From JAFNAG01 sp963824985 (lineage in GTDB: Bacteria; Acidobacteriota; UBA6911), in contig CAWGRQ010000019.1 in assembly GCA_963824985.1 (NCBI GenBank), positions 1 through 43,823 of the forward strand: DNA of 43,823 bases, in the 5' to 3' direction. This document shows positions 20,014 to 28,369 of this stretch, one piece after another (the first letter of the stretch is position 1; each line of letters begins with the position of its first letter). The notes below the pieces were generated by a model. That model made no database searches. It worked only from the letters and a program-made list of their open reading frames with translations, and had not been told where the DNA came from. The position numbers and the translations under genes are program-made.

Positions 20014-21068
20014 TCCGCAGCCCCGCCCTCATCCACAATCAGAACCGAAGGTTGCGCGTGCTCAACCTCGCCGATGGTTGCCGCCGGCACCGCCTGCTGG
20101 CGCAAATCTCTCAGGAGAGCCTCCCGATCGTCCTGGTGGACGGCAATCAGCAATCCACCTGAAGTCTGAGGGTCGAGCAGGATGGTGCGCATCGGCTCGG
20201 AGATGGCGGGATCGAATACGGTTCTGGTTCCGATCAGTTTCCAGGTTTTGGCGATCAAACCGGGAAACACACCGGCTTCCGCAAGCGGAAGGGCTTCATG
20301 GAGGTAGGGGACGGCATGAACGTGAAGCCGCAGGGTCACGCGGCTGGCGTTTCCCATTTCGAAGGCATGCCCCAGGAGGCCGTTTCCGGTGATATCGGTT
20401 GCAGCGTGGCAGCGATAGGAAAGCATGATTCGGGCGGCTGTCCGGTTCAGTGCGGTCATGATTTCCGAGACTCTGGTGATCGTTTCGGGTTCAGCCCGGC
20501 CGCGTTTAATGGCGGTCGTGATAATGCCGATGCCGAGGGGCTTGGTCAGAATGAGCGCATCCCCGGGCTGCGCACCTGCATTGGTTAGAATCTTTTGCGG
20601 GTGCACGATTCCGGTGATCGAATAGCCGAACTTGATTTCGGCATCACAGACCGTGTGGCCCCCGACCAGGGCGACATCCGCTTCACGCAGTTTTTCCGCG
20701 CCCCCGGTCATGATCTGAACCAGAGTTTCCATCATATCGGGGCGGTCGGGGAAACAGGTGATGGCCATGGCGGTAAGAGGTGTGCCGCCCATGGCATAGA
20801 CATCGCTCAGGGAATTGGCGGCGGCGATGGCGCCGAAAAGGTAGGGGTCATCCACAACCGGGGTAAAAAAATCGAGCGTTTGCACCAGGGCGCGCTGATC
20901 GTCAATGCGGAAGACACCGGCATCATCCGCGGTTTCAAAGCCGACGAGCACATCCGGGTGGGAGATTTTCGGGATTCGATCCAGGACCTGGATCAGGCTG
21001 CTGGCGCTCAGCTTCCCGGCTCAGCCGGCGCCTGTAACCATTTCTGTAAGTCTTTTTATGTCAGACAT
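20010..21068 (-). CDS. selD: Selenide, water dikinase SelD, itself a selenoprotein (UGA-encoded Sec16)
   Basis: SelD makes selenophosphate from selenide and ATP for selenocysteine and selenouridine synthesis. The conserved body is clear from VLVGFETADDAGVF onward, but the essential N-terminal segment is only reached by reading through an in-frame TGA at 21021-21023. Read that way the protein starts MSDIKRLTEMVTGAG-Sec-AGKL, matching the family motif LT....GAG(C/U)..K, with the TGA exactly at the catalytic Cys/Sec position (residue 16). The later motifs SDVYAMGGTPLTAM, VGGHTVCDAEIKFG and LTKPLGIG are present. Full length is 352 aa, normal for SelD. A simple gene caller would wrongly start it at the GTG at 20951. 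It lies 4 bases after the bactofilin gene, last in the parAB series. Confidence 0.92.
20978..20994 (-). promoter_or_regulatory. SECIS-like hairpin downstream of the selD UGA
   Basis: On the coding strand a perfect 7-bp stem, GATCCAG/CTGGATC, closes a GUC loop. The loop begins 33 bases after the UGA and its first base is G. Both features fit the known bacterial SECIS pattern (apical loop about 16-37 bases after UGA, with a G among its first bases). Confidence 0.72.
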
Positions 21069-21072
21069 ATAA

Positions 21073-21480
21073 TCAGCTTTCAGGGGTCGTTTCGATGCCG
21101 GAGGAGGGGTGGCCGGCATCCCTGGCTGCTGCTGCTTTCTGATCATTCATGTTGCATTTGCCTTCGAACAGGGCGCCGGCTTCGATGATCAGGCAGGGCG
21201 TGTACAGGTCGCCGAATACTTTCCCCTCTCTGAGGATTTCGACACGGTCGGTGGCGTGAATCGTACCGTGGAACTCGCCATGGATGGCGACCCGGCGGAT
21301 GGTTACGTCGGCTTCGATCTTTCCTTTGGGACCGATGACCAGCGAGGCATCGGCGCGTATCTTTCCCTGGACGGATCCATCAACCCTGATCCCATGGGTG
21401 AAGCAGAGTTCTCCGGCAAACTCGACCCCTTCCCCGAGGATGCTCACGATTTCATCCGCGTTTTCCTTCCTGAATCTCAT
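21073..21480 (-). CDS. Bactofilin family cytoskeletal protein
   Basis: This 135-aa protein has the bactofilin beta-helix core with repeated short strands: GVEFAGELCFTHGIRVDGSVQGKI, then VIGPKGKIEADV and EILREGKVFGDLYTPCLIIEAGALFEGKC. Bactofilins polymerise without nucleotide and act in cell shape, division or chromosome positioning; in some bacteria they bind the ParAB machinery. The link to parB is direct here: the ATG overlaps the parB stop as ATGA, with a GGAGGGAGGT Shine-Dalgarno inside the parB 3' end. The C-terminal 20 residues are a variable tail, as usual in the family. Confidence 0.92.
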   Translation of the reverse strand: MRFRKENADEIVSILGEGVEFAGELCFTHGIRVDGSVQGKIRADASLVIGPKGKIEADVTIRRVAIHGEFHGTIHATDRVEILREGKVFGDLYTPCLIIEAGALFEGKCNMNDQKAAAARDAGHPSSGIETTPES

Positions 21481-22346
21481 CGCGCACCTCCCTCCGGTCG
21501 GCGTTTCTCACAAATAATACTATAGATACGAATAAGGTCCTCCTGGCTGAAAAAGTGAATGCGGATCTGTCCGGCGGCGCCGGAATTGCGTCCGCCGATG
21601 ATCTCCACTTTGGTTCCGAGCAGCACTCGCAGTCGATCGGTGGCGGCGGAAACGTTTGGATCCTCGGCTTTCGGGGATTTCCGCGATTCGGATTGGCTCT
21701 TTTTGGCCCAACGTTCGGCCTCTCGTACCGACCAGCCTTTTTTGACCATGACATTGGCGGCGCGGACCATTTCAGCAGGAGGCACATTGGCGGCCAGAAG
21801 GGCGCGGGCATGTCCGGGGGAGAGTTTGCCATCCGCCACCAGAAGTTTGACTGTAGGCGGTAACTTCAATAATCTCAATGCATTAGATATTGTACTGCGC
21901 TCTTTGCCCAGCTGTCCGGCGAGGTCTTCCTGAGTAGTTGCGAGCGTGGTGATAAGGTTCTGGTAGGCCTGAGCTTCTTCAATCGGGTTGAGTTGCTCGC
22001 GCTGGATATTTTCGATTAAGGCCAGTTCAAGAAGCTGGTTATCGGGCACATCACGCACATAGGCCGGGACTTTTAAGAGCCCGGCGCGCTGCGCGGCCAT
22101 GAGCCGGCGTTCGCCGGCCACCAGCTGGTAGGCATCGCCGAGGGGGCGGACCAGAACCGGCTGCAGGACGCCGTGGATCTTGATCGAATCCGCGAGTTCG
22201 TTCAGGCGATTTTCGTCGAAGCTCATCCGCGGCTGATCGGAATTGGTGGAGATCTGGTCTATGTCGATTTCATTAGGGACGGGTTCCGGATGGCCCGCAT
22301 CCGGGATCAGCACCCCGAGCCCTCTACCCAGCACCTTTTTTTTCAT
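21477..22346 (-). CDS. parB: Chromosome-partitioning protein ParB (Spo0J)
   Basis: This 289-aa CTP-dependent clamp binds parS and spreads on nearby DNA. It starts KKKVLGRGLGVLIPD, typical for ParB. The CTP-binding segments are GVLQPVLVRPLG and LVAGERRLMAAQRAGL (GERR box), followed by the ENIQREQLNPIEEAQAY box. The helix-turn-helix is at LAGQLGKERSTISNALRLLKL, and the C-terminal dimerisation domain follows a charged linker (KKSQSESRKSPKAED). It overlaps parA by 23 bases and bactofilin by 4. Two parS sites lie just upstream of parA, so the system is probably complete. Confidence 0.96.
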   Translation of the reverse strand: MKKKVLGRGLGVLIPDAGHPEPVPNEIDIDQISTNSDQPRMSFDENRLNELADSIKIHGVLQPVLVRPLGDAYQLVAGERRLMAAQRAGLLKVPAYVRDVPDNQLLELALIENIQREQLNPIEEAQAYQNLITTLATTQEDLAGQLGKERSTISNALRLLKLPPTVKLLVADGKLSPGHARALLAANVPPAEMVRAANVMVKKGWSVREAERWAKKSQSESRKSPKAEDPNVSAATDRLRVLLGTKVEIIGGRNSGAAGQIRIHFFSQEDLIRIYSIICEKRRPEGGAR

Positions 22347-23121
22347 GATTGAGGATTTCCTTGGCTAGGTTGATGTAACTCTCCGCACCTTTCGATCTTA
22401 TATCATAGATAACAATAGGCTTACCAAAACTTGGCGCTTCGGCGAGGCGAATGTTGCGCGGTATGACGGTTGCGAAGATTTCCCGGGGAAAATAGCGGCG
22501 CAGATCTTCGCGCACCTGATTGCTGAGGTTAGTGCGCTCGTCGAACATGGTCAGGAGAATACCTGAGATGGTCAGACCTGGATTCAGGTTGTGGCGGACA
22601 CGATTCACCGTATCGATGAGTTCGGAGATTCCTTCGAGGGCAAAATACTCACACTGGATGGGGACCAGCACCGATTGGGCCGCCACTAATCCATTAAGGG
22701 TGAGGAGATTCAGCGAAGGCGGGGTATCGATCAGGATAAAGTCGTAGTCGGGTATGATGGGGGCGATGAGGTTCCGGAGTACGAACTCCCTCTGCGGCAT
22801 ATCGACCAGCTCGATGGCGGCCCCGGTCAGGTTCCGGTCGGCCGGGACCAGCTTGAGATTGTCGAGCTCGGTGTCGTGGATGATCGGGGTGAGCGGTTCG
22901 CCCATGATCAGCGAATCATAGATGCTTTTGCGAATCGACGCCCGATCCATCCCCAGGCCGCTGGTGCAATTCGCCTGAGCATCAGTATCGACCACCAGCA
23001 CGCGCATGTCGGCCATTGCCAGTGCCGCCCCGAGGTTGATGGCCGTGGTCGTCTTGCCGACCCCCCCTTTTTGATTCGTGATCGCGATGACTCTGCACTG
23101 ATGATTTCCGTGTGCTCTCAC
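22324..23121 (-). CDS. parA: Chromosome-partitioning ATPase ParA (Soj)
   Basis: This 265-aa ATPase has the deviant Walker A motif KGGVGKTT at residues 18-25, the DTDAQANCTSGLG segment, Walker B FILIDTPPSL and the C-terminal RSKGAESYINLAKEIL. It binds DNA nonspecifically and moves ParB-parS complexes. The start is a GTG at 23119-23121; no in-frame ATG lies upstream and the next one is inside the fold. It is followed by parB with a 23-base overlap. The 700 bases upstream hold repeats and the parS sites instead of a gene. Confidence 0.96.
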   Translation of the reverse strand: MRAHGNHQCRVIAITNQKGGVGKTTTAINLGAALAMADMRVLVVDTDAQANCTSGLGMDRASIRKSIYDSLIMGEPLTPIIHDTELDNLKLVPADRNLTGAAIELVDMPQREFVLRNLIAPIIPDYDFILIDTPPSLNLLTLNGLVAAQSVLVPIQCEYFALEGISELIDTVNRVRHNLNPGLTISGILLTMFDERTNLSNQVREDLRRYFPREIFATVIPRNIRLAEAPSFGKPIVIYDIRSKGAESYINLAKEILNHEKKGAG

Positions 23122-23368
23122 AATGCGTGTGAGAATATCATAAGAGCCATGGGCGCCAAACCAAAAAGCGGCAACTCATCCCCGCTCGCGGCCCCGACCC
23201 GGCCGGGTATATCTGGAAACGGGACTCTATCGTGGAGAAATCAAATCAAAAACGCCACGGAATTAACGGATTTGTTAAGAAACTCCTCGATTGATTACCG
23301 GGACCCGCCAGAGAGATAAGGCGGTGGCTGGAACATTCTATCAAGAGCTCACAGGCATGGTCAGCGGC

Positions 23369-23758
23369 GCTTCGATGGCGGTTCGCAATCCGCACGGATC
23401 CGGACTCCCCCAAGTTTTTTGAATCAGTGTAATCTGTGCAATCCGTGGCGTTTTTGCTTCTTTGCCTGATTCGCTCTGGAAACATTGCACCCGATCTAGC
23501 GGTTTTTGGTGCTTCGATGGCGGTCCACAATCCGCACGGATCCGGACTCCCCCAAGCTTTTTGAATCAGTGTAATCTGTGCAATCCGTAGTGTTTTTTCT
23601 TCTTGGCCTGATTCGCTCTGGAAACATTGCACCCGATCTAGCGGTTTTTGGTGCTTCGATGGCGGTTCGCAATCCGCACGGATCCGGATTCCCCCAAGTT
23701 TTTTGAATCATTGTAATCTGTGCAATCCGTGGCGTTTTTGCTTCTTTGCCTGATTCGC
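23369..23758. repeat. Tandem 142-bp repeats, about 2.7 copies, between parA and parS
   Basis: Copies begin at 23369, 23511 and 23653 with GCTTCGATGGCGGT and keep a strict 142-base period with few mismatches. The third copy is cut at about 23758, shortly before the parS sites. Each contains CAGTGTAATCTGTGCAATCC or a close variant, a phrase of a type common in non-coding repeats. Open frames on the minus strand repeat 'ATDCTDYTDS', which is a translation artefact of the repeat. Confidence 0.88.
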
Positions 23759-23769
23759 GAGGTGGGAGT

Positions 23770-23785
23770 TGTTTCACGTGAAACA
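23770..23785. other. parS site 1
   Basis: TGTTTCACGTGAAACA, an exact match to the canonical 16-bp palindromic ParB-binding site, upstream of parA and just outside the rsmG 3' end. Confidence 0.95.
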
Positions 23786-23797
23786 GGGGGACCGGCC

Positions 23798-23813
23798 GGT
23801 TTCACGTGAAACG
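23798..23813. other. parS site 2
   Basis: GGTTTCACGTGAAACG, with the 14-bp core GTTTCACGTGAAAC intact. Its centre is 28 bp from that of site 1, and it ends 3 bases before the rsmG stop codon. Confidence 0.9.
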
Positions 23814-23816
23814 CGC

Positions 23817-24470
23817 TCAGCGGAGCCGATAGATCGAAAGCCGCCATGATGGGTGGTCCGGGCAATCTTCCTGCCGGTGAAGCCGCAGCAGGGTCCCAAG
23901 CTGCTCCGGATCCTCAACCGCTGGTTCCCGTCCCTGGAAAACCCAGAACAGGGTGTCCCGGTGCCCGGCAGCCGCAATGGATTGGAGCGCCCGCCGGCCC
24001 AGTTTCACACCTTTCCATGAAACGTGATCCACTTGGGGCAGATTCCCGCTGGCGAGATAATCTTCGACCCGCCCGCAGACAACCTCAACCGCTGAAAGTT
24101 GCAGTTCCGCCGCCACCGTCTCGAGAAACGCGGCGCGCCGGGTGCGGCTTTCCAGCAGTTTCAACCTCATGCCCGGGCGCAGGATCCTCATTGGAATGGC
24201 TGGAAACCCGGATCCGCTCCCAATGTCCAGGTGCGAGACCTCCGACTTCGGGTACCACCCGGAGGCCCAGATTGCTTCCGCGAACAGGGGCTCAATCTCC
24301 TGCCAGACGGTTGAAGCGGTCAGGTTCACCCGGCGATTCCATTTTTCGAGCAGCGCCAGATACCGGATCATTTGCCGGCCGGCAGCCGATCCGGGCTCGA
24401 TACCGCGGCTAATCATCAGCTCTTTAATCGAGTCCATCCCGAAGCCCATGACCGGACCGCACTGACTCAA
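23817..24470 (-). CDS. rsmG: 16S rRNA (guanine-527-N7)-methyltransferase RsmG (GidB)
   Basis: This is a Rossmann-type SAM methyltransferase of 217 aa from the TTG at 24470, or 210 aa from the ATG at 24449. Motifs are LEKWNRRVNLTAS near the N-terminus, the SAM-binding SHLDIGSGSGFPAIPM, and LLESRTRRAAFLETVAAEL. It methylates G527 of 16S rRNA. The TTG start overlaps the mnmG stop (TTGA), giving the common mnmG-rsmG coupling. The rsmG-parA order matches the classic mnmG-rsmG-parA-parB layout near many bacterial origins. Confidence 0.93.
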   Translation of the reverse strand: MSQCGPVMGFGMDSIKELMISRGIEPGSAAGRQMIRYLALLEKWNRRVNLTASTVWQEIEPLFAEAIWASGWYPKSEVSHLDIGSGSGFPAIPMRILRPGMRLKLLESRTRRAAFLETVAAELQLSAVEVVCGRVEDYLASGNLPQVDHVSWKGVKLGRRALQSIAAAGHRDTLFWVFQGREPAVEDPEQLGTLLRLHRQEDCPDHPSWRLSIYRLR

Positions 24471-26341
24471 GACGTGCGCTTGGAATTACGCAACTCAATG
24501 TGAATATTAAGGATGGATATTGCAGCCGGAGTGATTCCGGGTATGCGCGCCGCCGTCTCCAGATCCCTGGGACGAATCCTGGCCAGCTTTTCCCTGACCT
24601 CCCGGCTCAGGCCGCTGATGGCGGCAAAGTCCATATCCGCCGGAATCAGCCTCTGGCTGAACCGCCGCATCTTCTCGACATCCCTTTCCTGCTGGTCGAT
24701 ATAACCCTGATATCGAATCCCGATCTCGACCGTCCTGCGGGCCTCGCCTGATAACCAGACATCCCGCATCCTCATGAGCGGTTCGAAGTCCGCGAGCGTC
24801 AACCCCGGGCGTTTCAATATCTGCTCGAGCGTATCCCCCTTCCCCGAAGCAGGTTCGACGCCGCGCAGCGGCAAGGTGTCCGGATTCCAGCGCTCCCCCT
24901 GGAGAAAGGCGCGCATCCGCCCGGCCTCTTCATATTTTCTCAAGAAGGCGGCGTAGTCCGCTTCAGACACAAGCCCGAGGCTGTGCCCGAGCGGCGTCAG
25001 CCGCAGATCGGCGTTGTCGATGCGCAGCAACAGCCGGAACTCCGAGCGCGAGGTAAACATCCGGTATGGTTCATCCACGCCGCGCGTTACCAGGTCGTCG
25101 ATCAGCGTGCCGATGTAGCTCCCGGTGCGCGGGAGTACGATCCCCTCCTCCCCGTGCGCCCTCCGGGCGGCATTAATCCCGGCCACCAATCCTTGCGCGG
25201 CAGCTTCTTCATACCCGGTCGTGCCGTTGATCTGGCCGGCATGGAACAGCCGCGCGACCCGCCGGGTTTCCAAGGTCGGTCCCAGCTCGGTGGGATTTAT
25301 AAAATCATATTCGATCGCATAAGCAGGCCTGAGAATACGTGCTTGCTCCAGACCCGGTATCATCTTCACCATGGCTGCCTGGATCTCGACCGGCATGCTG
25401 GTCGACAGACCATTGAGATATACCTCGTCCGTATCCAGACCCTCGGGCTCGAGAAAAATCTGGTGGCGCTCCCGATCCGCAAACTTAACGACCTTATCCT
25501 CGATGCTGGGACAATACCGCGGACCGATCCCGACGATCGCCCCCCCATATAAGGCAGACCGTTTCAGATTCTCACGGAGCAGCTGATGCAGACCCTCATT
25601 GGTATAGCCGATATGACAAGGCACCTGGGGAAGTACTGCCGCCCGCGTTCTGAACGAAAAAAAAGTCGGCTCCGCATCCCCTTTCTGCTCGGAAAACGAT
25701 GAAAAGTCGATCGTCTTCCGATCCAGCCTCGGCGGTGTCCCCGTCTTCAGCCTGCCGACGGCAAATCCCAAATTCCTCAACCAAGCCCCCAAATGCTGCG
25801 ACGGCTCCTCTCCCATTCTCCCAGCCGCCGTCCTCTGGTCACCGATATGAATCACTCCGTTGAGAAATGTCCCGGTCGTAAGCACGACCGCTCCCGCTCC
25901 AGCACAACTGCCATCCGCCAGCTCAACCCCACATGCAGCCCCATTGTCAATCAGTACCCCGATCACTTCCGACTTATATAGTTTTAGAAGGTCAAGGCTA
26001 AGCAATCCTTCCTGCATAACATTGCAATATTTGTACTTATCAGACTGACACCTCGGAGCCTGGACTGCCGGGCCGCGACTGCTGTTCAAAAGTCGAAACT
26101 GGATGCCGGTAGAATCGGCAATGTGGGCCATGATGCCGCCTATGGCATCTATTTCCCTTACAAGGTGGCCCTTTGCTATTCCGCCGACCGCCGGATTGCA
26201 TGACATGTGGGCCATACGCCCAATATCGAACGTATACAGGGCAGTCTTCGCGCCCATTCTTGCGGCGGCCGCTGCCGCTTCACATCCGGCATGCCCCCCG
26301 CCGACCACGATCACATCAAACATCTCCTTTCGCCTTTTCAT
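24467..26341 (-). CDS. mnmG: tRNA uridine-5-carboxymethylaminomethyl modification enzyme MnmG (GidA)
   Basis: This FAD-dependent partner of MnmE modifies U34 of certain tRNAs. From the ATG at 26341 the protein has 624 aa, the family norm. It shows the FAD dinucleotide-binding motif VIVVGGGHAGCEAA (residues 10-23), the catalytic-cysteine segment MSCNPAVGGIAKGHLVREID, GRLKTGTPPRLD, and YCPSIEDKVVKF. A longer frame adds 14 codons upstream, but they do not look like MnmG; the alternative ATG at MFDVIVV is immediately preceded by GGAG with no spacer. The reading frame is intact. Confidence 0.96.
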   Translation of the reverse strand: MKRRKEMFDVIVVGGGHAGCEAAAAAARMGAKTALYTFDIGRMAHMSCNPAVGGIAKGHLVREIDAIGGIMAHIADSTGIQFRLLNSSRGPAVQAPRCQSDKYKYCNVMQEGLLSLDLLKLYKSEVIGVLIDNGAACGVELADGSCAGAGAVVLTTGTFLNGVIHIGDQRTAAGRMGEEPSQHLGAWLRNLGFAVGRLKTGTPPRLDRKTIDFSSFSEQKGDAEPTFFSFRTRAAVLPQVPCHIGYTNEGLHQLLRENLKRSALYGGAIVGIGPRYCPSIEDKVVKFADRERHQIFLEPEGLDTDEVYLNGLSTSMPVEIQAAMVKMIPGLEQARILRPAYAIEYDFINPTELGPTLETRRVARLFHAGQINGTTGYEEAAAQGLVAGINAARRAHGEEGIVLPRTGSYIGTLIDDLVTRGVDEPYRMFTSRSEFRLLLRIDNADLRLTPLGHSLGLVSEADYAAFLRKYEEAGRMRAFLQGERWNPDTLPLRGVEPASGKGDTLEQILKRPGLTLADFEPLMRMRDVWLSGEARRTVEIGIRYQGYIDQQERDVEKMRRFSQRLIPADMDFAAISGLSREVREKLARIRPRDLETAARIPGITPAAISILNIHIELRNSKRTS

Positions 26342-26452
26342 AGATATCCCGCGAGCCGATCCGGGCCGAATTCGGCCACCCATCTGTCATCGCTCCATTT
26401 GGGCACCTGTACGCAAAACCATTCCCGGCGACCCCCGCATCCCCTCAGCATT

Positions 26453-27835
26453 TCACTTGCCGATGCAGAAGCGGGAAAAAATCTCGCCGAGAATCTCATC
26501 GATACCGGTTTCTCCGGTCAGCTCACCCAGTTTCCGTAACGCCCGGTGCATGTCCATCAGCACGAACTCCTCCGATAACCCTTCCTGCAGCGTAACACCC
26601 GCCGCCTCCACGTGTTCCTGAGCGGCGGCCAGGCAGCGATAATGCCGGACGTGCGTGATCAGCAGGCCGTCCCGATCAGCCGGGCCATTCCCGAACAGCT
26701 CCGCCTGAATGGCTTCCCTCAACGCCTCCACCTGGTCTCCGGACTTAGCCGAAACCGAAAGCCACGGCCAGCGGGAGGTGTACGTGCGACACACTTCCTC
26801 CGTCCACATCTGCGGGAGATCCGATTTGTTAAATACCGCCAGGCACGAATATCCCGCCATACGTTCCGCCAGCTTCTCGTCATCATCATCATGCGGGCGG
26901 CTCGGGTCCAGGACCATCAGAATCGCATCTGCATCCGCCATCGCCTGCAGACTGCGATCGACGCCGAGCCGCTCCGCAGGATCCTGGCCGGGACGCAGTC
27001 CCGCGGTATCCATAAGCCGTACCGGAAAACCTGAAATGCTGGCCGTTTCGGACACCAGATCCCTGGTCGTGCCGGGAAACTCCGTGACGATGGCGCGCTC
27101 TTCACCCAGGAGCGCATTAAACAGGCTGCTCTTCCCCACGTTCGGGCGGCCCACGATCGCAAGGCTGAAGCCATCGCGCACGATCCGCCCGCGCCGGAAA
27201 GTTGCCGCCAGGCAGGCGATCTCCCGGCCCGTCGCATCGATCCTGGCCGCCAGCTGAGAGCGGGTCGGGAAGGCCAGGTCTTCTTCCACAAACTCAACCG
27301 CGGTCTCGAGCTCGACGATGATCTCCACCAGCGCCCGCCTGACCGGCTTCAGCCGGCGGGACAATTCGCCTGCAAGCTGGCGATTCGCCACCTGCAGCTG
27401 GTAGAGCGTGTTGGCCTCAATCACATCCCTGACTGCTTCAGCCTGCACCAGATCCATGCGTCCGTGCAGGAAGGCGCGCATCGTGAATTCACCGGGCTCT
27501 GCCAGCCGGGCGCCCTGCCGGCAGAGACACTCCAGCAGCAGTTCCACGACCGCCGGGCTCCCGTGCACCGAGAGCTCCACGACATCTTCACCGGTATATG
27601 AGTTTGGGGAGAAAAAGCAGGTAGCCAGCGCCTGGTCAAACTCCTGGCCGCTGTGTGGATCCCGGATGTGCCCGAAGGTTGCCCGCCGATCAGGAAGTTC
27701 CGGATCGGGCCGCGCCGGTTCGAATATCTGCCGCAGTATACGGCGGCTTTCGGGACCGCTCATCCGCACCACTGCGATCCCGGAGCGCCCGCGGGCCGAT
27801 GAGAGCGCACAAATCGTATCGTTGGGATCGACCAT
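26453..27835 (-). CDS. mnmE: tRNA modification GTPase MnmE (TrmE)
   Basis: This 460-aa protein has the N-terminal formyl-THF-binding domain (DTICALSSARGRSGIAVVRMSG), a helical domain, and an inserted G domain with the P-loop GRPNVGKSS (229-237), G2/G3 (PGTTRD, DTAGL) and NKSD. It ends in FCIGK, matching the family's catalytic C(I/L/M)GK tail. It works with MnmG at U34 of tRNA. It sits between khpB and mnmG, as in many bacteria. Confidence 0.97.
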   Translation of the reverse strand: MVDPNDTICALSSARGRSGIAVVRMSGPESRRILRQIFEPARPDPELPDRRATFGHIRDPHSGQEFDQALATCFFSPNSYTGEDVVELSVHGSPAVVELLLECLCRQGARLAEPGEFTMRAFLHGRMDLVQAEAVRDVIEANTLYQLQVANRQLAGELSRRLKPVRRALVEIIVELETAVEFVEEDLAFPTRSQLAARIDATGREIACLAATFRRGRIVRDGFSLAIVGRPNVGKSSLFNALLGEERAIVTEFPGTTRDLVSETASISGFPVRLMDTAGLRPGQDPAERLGVDRSLQAMADADAILMVLDPSRPHDDDDEKLAERMAGYSCLAVFNKSDLPQMWTEEVCRTYTSRWPWLSVSAKSGDQVEALREAIQAELFGNGPADRDGLLITHVRHYRCLAAAQEHVEAAGVTLQEGLSEEFVLMDMHRALRKLGELTGETGIDEILGEIFSRFCIGK

Positions 27836-27868
27836 TGCAGTTGCGGCGCCTGTACCCGCCCGAGAGCT

Positions 27869-28369
27869 TTACTCGGCCGGATAAATGGTGATGTTGCGAT
27901 GATCCCCCTCGCCATCGCTCTGCGAGCGCACACCCTGGATCGCGGCCAGCGCCAGATGAACGATTCTACGTTCCCTTGGCGACATCGGCTGCAGGTTGAG
28001 AGGCCGGCGCTGTGTAATTACCTTTTCGGACGCGATCTGCGCCAGCAATTTCAATTCGGCTTCCCGATGCACACGGTAACTGTCGGAATCGAATACGATC
28101 GTGGCGATCTCCTCGTCCTTGCCGGTGCGAAACACTTTGTTCACGATGTATTCGAGGCTGTTCAGCACCGCCGCGGTATTCGAAAGCAGAATCGACCGGT
28201 CGGGACCCGACAGGTTGACATGCACAATCCGACCCTCATCATGAACTTCAACGTCCAGTACCGCACCAAGACGCTTCACCAGATCACCACAGAAACGCTC
28301 CACGGCTTCGATCGCTTCCACGTCCAACTCACCACTAGACCTTGGATTTACGGACTTTTCGTTGGTCAC
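27869..28369 (-). CDS. khpB: RNA-binding protein KhpB (Jag/SpoIIIJ-associated)
   Basis: This 166-aa protein has a KH-like domain (LVKRLGAVLDVEVHDEGR, then LLSNTAAVLNSLEYIVNKVF) followed by an R3H domain with the R-x3-H core in PRERRIVHLALAAI. The N-terminal Jag_N domain seen in Firmicutes is absent. It starts with GTG at 28367-28369, inside the 3' end of yidC (35-base overlap), so the two are translationally linked. It binds single-stranded nucleic acid; in other bacteria KhpA/KhpB regulate RNAs of cell division. Confidence 0.9.
   Translation of the reverse strand: MTNEKSVNPRSSGELDVEAIEAVERFCGDLVKRLGAVLDVEVHDEGRIVHVNLSGPDRSILLSNTAAVLNSLEYIVNKVFRTGKDEEIATIVFDSDSYRVHREAELKLLAQIASEKVITQRRPLNLQPMSPRERRIVHLALAAIQGVRSQSDGEGDHRNITIYPAE

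Noticed and set aside
20010..20951. Short SelD starting at GTG 20951
   Set aside because: This start would omit the conserved catalytic N-terminus that is clearly encoded upstream across the in-frame UGA.
23369..23758. CRISPR array
   Set aside because: The period is 142 bases with the whole unit conserved, so there are no variable spacers, and no cas genes are present.
23246..23865. Minus-strand open frames repeating 'ATDCTDYTDS' peptides
   Set aside because: They are translations of the 142-bp tandem repeat, without a ribosome site or protein-like composition.
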